Below are positions 23,870 through 30,568 of a DNA stretch of 44,482 nucleotides, in pieces. This DNA is from Lachnospiraceae bacterium UBA3310. Its GTDB lineage: Bacteria > Bacillota > Clostridia > Lachnospirales > Lachnospiraceae. Every line of letters begins with the position of its first letter. Positions within the stretch are counted from its first letter, which is position 1. The stretch spans positions 1 through 44,482 of the forward strand of contig DESQ01000025.1 of NCBI GenBank assembly GCA_002361355.1, read 5' to 3'. Under the pieces are notes generated by a model. It saw nothing but the letters and a program-made list of their open reading frames with translations, searched no databases and had not been told where the DNA came from. Made by a program: the position numbers and the translations under genes.

Positions 23870-26800
23870 TCAGGCTTTTCCCTTGTCCTTCTTATAAAAA
23901 GCCTCGATCTGCGCCTGTTCCGCGCTGAGTCCCTTCTCCTCCATCTGCACGATCAGTTTCAGCATGATCTCGTAGTCATGGGGAATGATCTTCTTGAACT
24001 TCGGCAGATACGCCCCGAAATTGTCCAAAATCTCTTTTCCCTTAACGGAATTGGTGTAAGCCACATGCTCCTTGATCATCTCTTTCAGTTCAAGCACATC
24101 GTACTTGGAGGTTATCTCATAAGAGGAAACCATTTCCTTGTTCGTCTTCGTGTAAAGATCGTTGTTCTCATCCAGCACATAGGCGATACCGCCGCTCATG
24201 CCCGCCGCAAAGTTCTTGCCCACAGAGCCGATGACAACCACCCGGCCGCCCGTCATATATTCGCAGCCATGGTCTCCCACGCCCTCCACCACCGCGATGG
24301 CGCCGGAATTTCGCACGCAGAAACGCTCGCCCGCCACGCCGCCGATAAAGGCTTTGCCGGAAGTCGCCCCGTAGAGAGCCACGTTGCCGATAATGATATT
24401 TTCATCCTGCTTGAAGGCAGACCCCTTCGGCGGATAGACCACCAGCTTGCCGCCGGATAAGCCTTTTCCGAAATAATCGTTGGAGTCGCCCACCAGTTCC
24501 AGCGTCAGACCCTTTGGAATGAACGCACCGAAACTCTGGCCGCCGGAACCGTTACAAAGGATATGATAGGTGTCCTCCTCCAGCGTATCACCAAATCTTC
24601 TGGTAATTTCCGAGCCAAAGATGGTGCCGAAGGTACGGTCTGTATTTGACACATCCACCTCAAGGCTTCTCTTCTGTCCACTCTCCAACGCCTTTGAGAG
24701 CTGTTTTAAGAGCACCTTCTCATCCAGCGTCTTTTCCAGATGGAAGTCATAGACCTGTTTCGGGTCAAAAATAAATTTCTCCTTGCTCCCCTCGTAAGGA
24801 TTGCTCAGAATCAGATCCAGATCCACCTTGCGCTGGCGGTCTGTCAGGTTGTCTTTCACCCGCAGAAGGTCGGTTCTGCCCACCAGTTCATCCACCTTGC
24901 GCACGCCCAGCTTCGCCATGTACTCCCGCAGTTCCTGCGCAATAAAGCGCATAAAGTTCTCCACATACTCCGGCTTTCCGGTAAAACGTTTGCGCAGTTC
25001 CGGATTCTGCGTGGCCACACCCACCGGGCAGGTGTCCAGATTGCAGACACGCATCATCAGACATCCCATGGTCACAAGGGGCGCCGTGGCAAAACCGAAC
25101 TCCTCCGCTCCCAGAATCGCGGCGATCGCCACATCCCGGCCGCTCATCAATTTGCCGTCGGTCTCGATGCGAACCTTGTTCCGCAGCCCGTTCTGAATCA
25201 GCGTCTGATGGGTTTCCGCCAGCCCCAGCTCCCACGGAAGTCCCGCGTTATGGATGGAGTTTCTGGGCGCTGCGCCCGTGCCGCCGTCATAACCGCTCAC
25301 CAGTATCACCTGTGCGCCCGCCTTTGCCACACCGGCTGCCACTGTGCCGACGCCTGCCTCAGATACCAGTTTCACGCTGATACGCGCCTTCGTGTTTGCA
25401 TTTTTCAAGTCATAAATCAACTGCGCCAGATCCTCAATAGAATAGATATCGTGGTGCGGCGGCGGGGAAATTAACCCTACGCCCGGCGTGGAATGCCTGG
25501 TCTTTGCAATCCACGGGTATACCTTGCCCCCCGGCAGATGGCCGCCCTCGCCGGGTTTCGCTCCCTGCGCCATCTTAATCTGAATTTCCTGCGCGCTGTT
25601 GAGATATTCGCTGGTGACGCCGAAGCGGCCGCTTGCCACCTGCTTGATGGCAGAACACCGGTTTAATCCGTCAGGGCCAACCGTCAGCCTGTCCTTATCC
25701 TCACCACCCTCGCCGGAATTGGATTTGCCGTGAAGCCGGTTCATGGCGATTGCCATCGTCTCATGCGCCTCCTTGGAAATAGAGCCATAGGACATAGCGC
25801 CCGTCTTAAATCTTGTGACAATCGTGTCAACACTCTCCACTTCCTCTATCGGCAAGGGTTTCTTCGCATAATTGAAGTCCATCAGCCCACGGAGATTCTT
25901 GATGCTCTCCTCGTTATTGACCGCTTTGGTATATTGTTTAAATAATTCGTAATCACCCCGTCTGGTTGACTCTTGCAGTAAGTGAATGGTCTCCGGATTG
26001 TAGAGGTGTTCGTCCGCACCGCTCCGCATTTGGTGATGTCCTGTGCTGTCCAGCGTCAGATCCGTGGATAGACCGAGCGGGTCAAACGCCATAGAGTGCA
26101 GGGTATCCACCTCTTCCTCGATGTCTTTCAGGGTAATACCGCCCACGCGGCACACGGTATTGGTAAAATATTTATTGATCACCTCTTTGTCGATGCCGAT
26201 CGCCTCAAAGATTTTCGAGCCCTGATAGGACTGAATCGTGGAAATGCCCATCTTGGAAGCAATCTTCACAATACCGTGCAGGATCGCGTCGTTATAATCA
26301 TTCACCGCCGCATAGTAATCCTTATCCAGCATATGACTGTCGATCAGCTCCTTGATACTCTCCTGCGCCAGATAGGGATTGATCGCCGACGCACCGAAAC
26401 CGAGCAGCGTTGCAAAGTGATGCACCTCCCTGGGTTCGCCGGATTCCAGAATAATATCCACGCTGGTTCTCTTCTTGGTGCTGACCAAATGCTGCTGCAA
26501 CGCCGAAACAGCAAGCAGGGAAGGAATCGCCACCCTGTTTTCGTCCACGCCTCTGTCCGAGAGAATAATGATATTCGCACCCTCGCGGTAGGCTCTGTCC
26601 ACCTCCACGAAAAGCCTGTCGATCGCCTTCTCCAGTCTGGTATTTTTATAGTAGGTAATCGGGATAACCTCTACTTTGAAGCCTTCCGCTTTCATGGTCT
26701 TAATCTTTAAAAGATCCGTGCTTGTCAGGATCGGATTATGCACTCTGAGCATGTTGCAGTTTTCCGGCATCTCCTCTAAGAGGTTGCCGTCCCGCCCCAG

Positions 26801-28423
26801 ATACACCGTGGTGGAAGTAACCACCTCCTCGCGGATCGCGTCGATGGGCGGATTGGTAACCTGCGCAAAGAGCTGTTTGAAATAGTGGAACAGCGGATGA
26901 TGCGCCTTGGAAAGCACCGGAAGCGGTGTATCCACACCCATAGCCGCAATCGCCTCCGACCCGTTCTTTGCCATCGGCAGAATGCTTGTCTTCAAGTCCT
27001 CATAGGTGTAGCCAAAAGCCTTCTGCATGCGCTGTCTCTCTTCATAAGAAAATTCCGGCACACGCTGGTTGGGAATCTTTAAATCTTTTAAACTCACCAG
27101 CTTGTTGTCCAGCCACTCGCCATAAGGCTGTGCGGAGGCATATTTCTCTTTCAGTTCGTCATCGTCGATGACACGCCCCTGTATGGTGTCCACCAGAAGC
27201 ATTTTGCCCGGATGTAACCTTTCCTTCATCACAATCTTGCAAGGGTCGATATCCAACACGCCCACCTCCGAAGAGAGGATCAGCGTATCGTCGTCCGTGA
27301 TCATGTAGCGGGAAGGGCGTAGACCATTTCGGTCAAGCACCGCGCCCATGATATCTCCGTCGGAAAAGAGAATCGACGCAGGGCCGTCCCAAGGCTCCAT
27401 CATGGTTGCGTAATACTGATAGAAATCCTTTTTCTTCTGGGACATGGTCTTGTTGTTCTCCCAGGGTTCGGGAATCATAATCATCACCGCAAGAGGCAGC
27501 GGCATACCGCTCATCACAAGAAATTCCAGCGTGTTATCCAGCATGGCGGAATCGGAACCGGAGGCATTGATGGCGGGCAGGATCTTATGCATCTGTCCCT
27601 GCAAATGCTCGGACTCCATGTTCTCCTCTCTCGCCTGCATCTTATCCGCATTGCCGCGGATGGTGTTGATCTCCCCGTTATGTACAATAAAGCGGTTCGG
27701 GTGCGCCCTCTCCCAGCTTGGGTTCGTGTTGGTGGAAAAACGGGAATGCACGATCGCGATCGCGGACTCATAGTCTTTGTCCTGCAAATCGGAAAAGAAC
27801 GTGCGAAGCTGTCCCACAAGGAACATACCTTTGTATACAATGGTTCTGCTGGACAGACTGACCACATAAGTCACATCCGTGGACTGCTCAAAGGTTCTTC
27901 TTAAAATATACAGTTTCCTGTCAAAGTCGAGCCCCTTCTCTGTGCCCGCGGACTTTTTGATAAAGGCCTGCATGATGCAGGGCATGCACTCCACCGCTTT
28001 GTGACCCAGCACGGAAGGCACTGTGGGCACATCGCGCCAGCCAAGGAACTCCAGTCCTTCCTTTTTTGCAATGATCTCAAACATCTTCTTTGCCTGATTC
28101 CGCTGCAATTCATCCTGCGGGAAAAAGAAAGTTCCCACGCCGTACTCTCTCTCCCCGCCGATGTCAAATCCCAGATCCTTTGTCACCTTGACCATAAATT
28201 TATGAGGCATCTGCGTGAGAATGCCCACACCGTCTCCTGTCTCGCCCTCTGCGTCCTTACCGGCTCTGTGCTCCAGATTCTCCACAATCTTTAGCGCATT
28301 TTCCACGGTGGCGCGGCTCTTTTTGCCTTTGATGTTCACACAGGCGCCGATACCGCAGTTGTCGTGTTCAAATTCCGCCCGGTATAAGGGGGATTGCGGG
28401 ACTGTTCTCTTTACATCAAACAT
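23870..28423 (-). CDS. gltB: glutamate synthase large subunit (alpha)
   Basis: The 1517-residue enzyme carries the amidotransferase and synthase active sites. The start at 28423 is chosen over 28492 because AGAGGAGAAAAG sits just upstream. The nucleophile cysteine is in EHDNCGIGACV after a short propeptide of about 22 residues that is normally cleaved. Then come the class II glutaminase domain (FSTNTNPSWERAHPNR), the central domain, the FMN barrel (AKPGEGGHLPGGKV, GYDGGTGAAPRNS), the 3Fe-4S cysteines in MRVCNLDTCPVGVATQ, and the GXGXG beta-helix domain. A promoter with a 17-base spacer is at 28524-28552. Length and order match bacterial GltB. Confidence 0.96.
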   Translation of the reverse strand: MFDVKRTVPQSPLYRAEFEHDNCGIGACVNIKGKKSRATVENALKIVENLEHRAGKDAEGETGDGVGILTQMPHKFMVKVTKDLGFDIGGEREYGVGTFFFPQDELQRNQAKKMFEIIAKKEGLEFLGWRDVPTVPSVLGHKAVECMPCIMQAFIKKSAGTEKGLDFDRKLYILRRTFEQSTDVTYVVSLSSRTIVYKGMFLVGQLRTFFSDLQDKDYESAIAIVHSRFSTNTNPSWERAHPNRFIVHNGEINTIRGNADKMQAREENMESEHLQGQMHKILPAINASGSDSAMLDNTLEFLVMSGMPLPLAVMIMIPEPWENNKTMSQKKKDFYQYYATMMEPWDGPASILFSDGDIMGAVLDRNGLRPSRYMITDDDTLILSSEVGVLDIDPCKIVMKERLHPGKMLLVDTIQGRVIDDDELKEKYASAQPYGEWLDNKLVSLKDLKIPNQRVPEFSYEERQRMQKAFGYTYEDLKTSILPMAKNGSEAIAAMGVDTPLPVLSKAHHPLFHYFKQLFAQVTNPPIDAIREEVVTSTTVYLGRDGNLLEEMPENCNMLRVHNPILTSTDLLKIKTMKAEGFKVEVIPITYYKNTRLEKAIDRLFVEVDRAYREGANIIILSDRGVDENRVAIPSLLAVSALQQHLVSTKKRTSVDIILESGEPREVHHFATLLGFGASAINPYLAQESIKELIDSHMLDKDYYAAVNDYNDAILHGIVKIASKMGISTIQSYQGSKIFEAIGIDKEVINKYFTNTVCRVGGITLKDIEEEVDTLHSMAFDPLGLSTDLTLDSTGHHQMRSGADEHLYNPETIHLLQESTRRGDYELFKQYTKAVNNEESIKNLRGLMDFNYAKKPLPIEEVESVDTIVTRFKTGAMSYGSISKEAHETMAIAMNRLHGKSNSGEGGEDKDRLTVGPDGLNRCSAIKQVASGRFGVTSEYLNSAQEIQIKMAQGAKPGEGGHLPGGKVYPWIAKTRHSTPGVGLISPPPHHDIYSIEDLAQLIYDLKNANTKARISVKLVSEAGVGTVAAGVAKAGAQVILVSGYDGGTGAAPRNSIHNAGLPWELGLAETHQTLIQNGLRNKVRIETDGKLMSGRDVAIAAILGAEEFGFATAPLVTMGCLMMRVCNLDTCPVGVATQNPELRKRFTGKPEYVENFMRFIAQELREYMAKLGVRKVDELVGRTDLLRVKDNLTDRQRKVDLDLILSNPYEGSKEKFIFDPKQVYDFHLEKTLDEKVLLKQLSKALESGQKRSLEVDVSNTDRTFGTIFGSEITRRFGDTLEEDTYHILCNGSGGQSFGAFIPKGLTLELVGDSNDYFGKGLSGGKLVVYPPKGSAFKQDENIIIGNVALYGATSGKAFIGGVAGERFCVRNSGAIAVVEGVGDHGCEYMTGGRVVVIGSVGKNFAAGMSGGIAYVLDENNDLYTKTNKEMVSSYEITSKYDVLELKEMIKEHVAYTNSVKGKEILDNFGAYLPKFKKIIPHDYEIMLKLIVQMEEKGLSAEQAQIEAFYKKDKGKA

Positions 28424-28523
28424 AGCTTTTCTCCTCTTTCTCTTCTTCTGACTCTGCTTATTCGCGCAAAAGAAAAATCGCAAAAAAAGCATCTAGCGCT
28501 CCTTTGCGATCTACATGTATACA

Positions 28524-28552
28524 ATAATACACCTATATGCTCAAATTGTAAA
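28524..28552 (-). promoter_or_regulatory. promoter of gltBD
   Basis: Minus-strand TTTACA (28547-28552), 17-base spacer and TATTAT (28524-28529), about 100 bases before the gltB start. Five of six bases match consensus in each box. Confidence 0.7.
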
Positions 28553-28623
28553 TATAGACTTTTTGGTGAATTGTCTAATAATTTGTTAATTTATTCAATA
28601 TTGACTATTTTGACAGAAAATTT

Positions 28624-28723
28624 ATCTGAGAACTTCCGGATATAAAGGAGGGATATCGTATTATGACTACCGGTATCAGCATATGGCAAAACCACAGGAA
28701 TAGAGGAAATCAAAAAAGCAACC
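28624..28723 (+). pseudogene. internally deleted copy of the small hydrophobic peptide gene
   Basis: Two blocks match the locus at 29538-29723. A 34-base block containing the ribosome binding site (28624-28657) is identical to 29538-29571. A 58-base block (28666-28723) matches 29666-29723 with one mismatch. Relative to the other copy, 86 bases holding the start codons and the membrane segment are missing, and the right half of the terminator is lost where it meets the GNAT gene. Only the C-terminal ISIWQNHRNRGNQKSN stretch is left. It should be non-functional. Confidence 0.8.
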
Positions 28724-28732
28724 TATTTAAGA

Positions 28733-29197
28733 CTAACACAACAGCTCCATCTCATCCTTCATGTTTACAAACCCGTATTTTTCATACAGCGGCCTTCCCA
28801 TTTCCGTCGCCTCCAGCGAGACAGCCCTAATCCCCCTTTTCCTCACTTCCTGAACCAGTAAATCCAGCGTATGATACGCAATTCCCTGTCTTCTGCACCC
28901 GGGCGCAGTATACATATTCATAATATAGGCTTTGTCGCCGCTGGGGTTATGATAAGTTGGCATAACCCGGTAAAAGCTGACAGCGCCGGCGCCCACAAAA
29001 CAGTCTCCGTCAAAAACCAGATAGGCAACATGTGTACCGTCGACAAGCGCTTTCTTATAATAATGATAAGACTGCTCCCTCACCTCGCTCATATCTATCT
29101 GGTCAGGCAGTTGATTCGCAGCCCGCAGCACCTCCACCCGTGTCTCCGTTAATATGTCAATATCCTCTATTGTTGCCCGCTTATATTGTAGCTTCAT
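28733..29197 (-). CDS. GNAT-family N-acetyltransferase
   Basis: The 154-residue enzyme should transfer an acetyl group from acetyl-CoA to an unidentified amine. Motifs in order are YKRATIEDIDIL at the N-terminus, VAYLVFDGDCFVGAGAVSFY, the acetyl-CoA loop MYTAPGCRRQGIAYHTLDLLV (about 108-128) and SLEATEMGRPLYEKYGFV near the end. The start at 29197 is chosen because AGGAGG lies 5 bases upstream. The open frame continues upstream for 51 codons, but that part is a nucleotidyltransferase remnant (29198-29350). It sits between the two copies of the small peptide gene. A role in the locus is not evident. Confidence 0.88.
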   Translation of the reverse strand: MKLQYKRATIEDIDILTETRVEVLRAANQLPDQIDMSEVREQSYHYYKKALVDGTHVAYLVFDGDCFVGAGAVSFYRVMPTYHNPSGDKAYIMNMYTAPGCRRQGIAYHTLDLLVQEVRKRGIRAVSLEATEMGRPLYEKYGFVNMKDEMELLC

Positions 29198-29350
29198 CAT
29201 AACCTCCTGAACCGCTCTTCCGTATCCGAACGCCACTTCTCCTCGCGCATACGAACCATACAATATGACACGTACTAAATCTTCCCCATAACCAGACCTG
29301 TATATTGCACTGATTTTTTCAACGCTATGTTCAACTGGCTCTGTGTACAC
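29198..29350 (-). pseudogene. remnant of an MNT-type nucleotidyltransferase, in frame with the GNAT gene
   Basis: The frame ahead of the GNAT start encodes VEKISAIYRSGYGEDLVRV and then ILYGSYARGE, the GSxARGE active-site motif of minimal nucleotidyltransferases (MNT, antitoxins of HEPN/MNT pairs). The expected downstream D-x-D catalytic block is absent; the frame runs directly into the GNAT ribosome binding site and start. A deletion appears to have joined the first 38 codons of an MNT gene to a GNAT gene. A GTG at 29350 with a GAGGAAGAAG site upstream could still start translation, which would give a 205-residue fusion. Confidence 0.65.
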
Positions 29351-29572
29351 ATATATAGATCTTCTTCCTCAACATATGCCTGATTTTGCTTCTAATTACT
29401 GATATCATACCCCCTTCTCCACAAATTGTACACTCATACAAACTCATATTGTACCGTATCTTTATTTTTCTTCTTATCACCTCCCTCCATTTTGCACTCC
29501 AAAACGGGTAAGCGGTTCGCCTTTTGCCAGATGATTCATCTGAGAACTTCCGGATATAAAGGAGGGATATCA

Positions 29573-29599
29573 ATGGAAAATCTACGAAAGGGTACTTAG
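29573..29599 (+). CDS. short leader frame, in frame with the peptide gene but ended by TAG
   Basis: A strong AAGGAGGG site (29559-29566) lies 6 bases before ATG 29573, which opens an 8-codon frame MENLRKGT ended by TAG at 29597-29599. The frame continues in register through VH into the ATG at 29606 of the 44-residue peptide. The ancestral gene may have been a 55-codon frame interrupted by this TAG, or this is a genuine leader that couples translation to the next start. Confidence 0.45.
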   Translation: MENLRKGT

Positions 29600-29605
29600 G
29601 TACAT

Positions 29606-29740
29606 ATGAGATTCGATGTGATTGTCGGGATTGTCAGTATTGCTGTAACACTCATTAGTATTTTAACTACCGGTATCAGCATATGGCAAAACCACAGGAA
29701 CAGAGGAAATCAAAAAAGCAACCGCCGCTCGCTAAAGTAG
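29606..29740 (+). CDS. small hydrophobic, type I toxin-like peptide
   Basis: The 44-residue peptide starts MRFDVIVGIVSIAVTL, has one predicted membrane segment (about residues 5-27) and a strongly basic tail (QNHRNRGNQKSNRRSLK). That is the build of membrane-acting type I toxins and holin-like toxin peptides of Firmicutes. No named family is claimed. A weak AGGT site lies 4-5 bases before the ATG. The coding end runs into the terminator hairpin, with the stop codon in its loop. A strong opposing promoter lies about 75-100 bases past the stop. A deleted copy lies 0.9 kb upstream. The in-frame TAG just before the start could mean that the gene is silenced. Confidence 0.6.
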   Translation: MRFDVIVGIVSIAVTLISILTTGISIWQNHRNRGNQKSNRRSLK

Positions 29741-29808
29741 GTAGGTTGCTTTTTGATAAGTAACTTATAACCAAGGCGAACCGTTTGCTTTACGGAGCGC
29801 TCTTTATA
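29711..29808 (-). ncRNA. candidate antisense RNA opposing the small peptide mRNA
   Basis: Transcription from the minus-strand promoter at 29815-29843 would begin near 29808 and reach the bidirectional hairpin at 29713-29754, which on this strand is followed by a T run ending near 29711. The roughly 100-base RNA would overlap the last codons and 3' end of the peptide mRNA, as in txpA/RatA-type systems. No transcript evidence is available; it is predicted from promoter and terminator alone. Confidence 0.5.
29713..29754. terminator. bidirectional terminator at the end of the small peptide gene
   Basis: An 11-bp perfect stem, AAAAAGCAACC (29713-29723) with its complement (29744-29754), has A runs on the left and T runs on the right, so it can terminate in both directions. 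The peptide stop codon (29738-29740) lies in the 20-base loop. Confidence 0.8.
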
Positions 29809-29814
29809 TGGTTT

Positions 29815-29843
29815 ATTATAATGCTTCCTAAAAAAGTTTGCAA
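29815..29843 (-). promoter_or_regulatory. strong promoter facing the small peptide gene
   Basis: Minus-strand TTGCAA (29838-29843), 17-base spacer and perfect TATAAT (29815-29820). No open reading frame of note follows on the minus strand before the hairpin, which favours a small RNA. Confidence 0.7.
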
Positions 29844-29902
29844 TAAAACTTCCATATGTACTTCCCCTGTCTAATCCAAAATGCTTGTCGTTTCATCACG
29901 CT

Positions 29903-30526
29903 TTACTCTTCCTCAAACTGAAACGTATGATCAATCACCTTACACTGTTTCAGTTTCCAACGTTCCAGCCAGTAAGATTCATGATGCGCTTTTGCCCATG
30001 TTTTCACTACGACATCGTAAACCGCATACTCCTGATATTCCCGTACATCTTTTCTTGTCAGGCCGTATCGGTTCAGATATTCATCAATGCTTTTTTCATC
30101 GGTATATACTTTACTGTTGCTCAGTTCTCCTTGTACGATATACACTGGATTATATATCAGTTTCTTTTCTTCGTAATCATAATGCGCTCCCAACCCCATT
30201 GCTATTTTATCTGATTCAGATAAACTTACCATAGCACTTATACCAACATCATTGTTATTGTGGTAAACACCATTGTAAAAAGATAGTGATATTAATGCTA
30301 CATCTTCTCTCAAACATTCTTCCTTATATTCCACACTAAAGGCACCCATTCCCTCTAAATTAGACATCCACTCCCATGTATTACGAACTTCTTTGATTTC
30401 AAGCACATCCATTGCTCCATATATTTTGCTCTTACCTATCTGGCTCAAAAGATTGGGTCTGAAACACCATATTATAAAATGAACACACAAAAAGTAAATG
30501 ACTATCCGCAAAAATTTATAATTCAT
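29903..30526 (-). CDS. TipC-like immunity protein, membrane anchored (copy B, no adjacent effector)
   Basis: The 207-residue protein has an N-terminal hydrophobic anchor (about 5-23) and an acidic domain that should face outward. Its C-terminal 65 residues (from DEKSIDEYLNRYGLTRKDV to the end) are close to identical to those of the protein at 38696-39358, while the middle parts have diverged. The organisation resembles the TipC family, which protects against TelC lipid II phosphatase toxins. It is the last gene of the cluster, 42 bases after a VgrG gene, with no toxin gene beside it. It may be a retained orphan immunity gene or protect against a rival's toxin. Family call is from memory of the pattern, without a search. 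Confidence 0.65.
   Translation of the reverse strand: MNYKFLRIVIYFLCVHFIIWCFRPNLLSQIGKSKIYGAMDVLEIKEVRNTWEWMSNLEGMGAFSVEYKEECLREDVALISLSFYNGVYHNNNDVGISAMVSLSESDKIAMGLGAHYDYEEKKLIYNPVYIVQGELSNSKVYTDEKSIDEYLNRYGLTRKDVREYQEYAVYDVVVKTWAKAHHESYWLERWKLKQCKVIDHTFQFEEE
29911..30106 (-). repeat. direct repeat A (3' end of TipC-like gene copy B)
   Basis: About 196 bases align without gaps to 38704-38899, by eye roughly 85-90 percent identical. The block covers the 3' ends of the two TipC-like genes. The copies are 8.8 kb apart in the same orientation, so recombination between them could delete or exchange the effector genes between. Confidence 0.8.
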
Positions 30527-30568
30527 AAGTCTTCTTTTACACCATATATTTGGCTCTCACTGTATTAT

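Larger units (their letters stand above)
28424..28732. other. region between gltB and the GNAT gene
   Basis: These 309 bases contain the gltB leader and promoter (28524-28552, minus strand) and a broken copy of the small hydrophobic peptide gene on the plus strand (28624-28723). Nothing else is seen. Confidence 0.7.
29513..29783. repeat. 11-bp inverted repeat bracketing the small peptide locus
   Basis: CGGTTCGCCTT at 29513-29523 and its exact complement at 29773-29783 lie either side of the small peptide gene and its terminator, about 250 bases apart. They may be edges of a small mobile unit or chance; the left arm is in the presumed leader of the peptide mRNA and the right arm is within the opposing transcript. 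Confidence 0.45.

Noticed and set aside
28424..28492. longer start for gltB
   Set aside because: The cysteine nucleophile must follow a short propeptide and a clear ribosome binding site precedes the ATG at 28423.
29331..29573. 80-codon minus-strand frame between the small peptide gene and the GNAT gene
   Set aside because: Basic, compositionally odd, overlaps the MNT remnant in another frame, and shows no recognisable domain.
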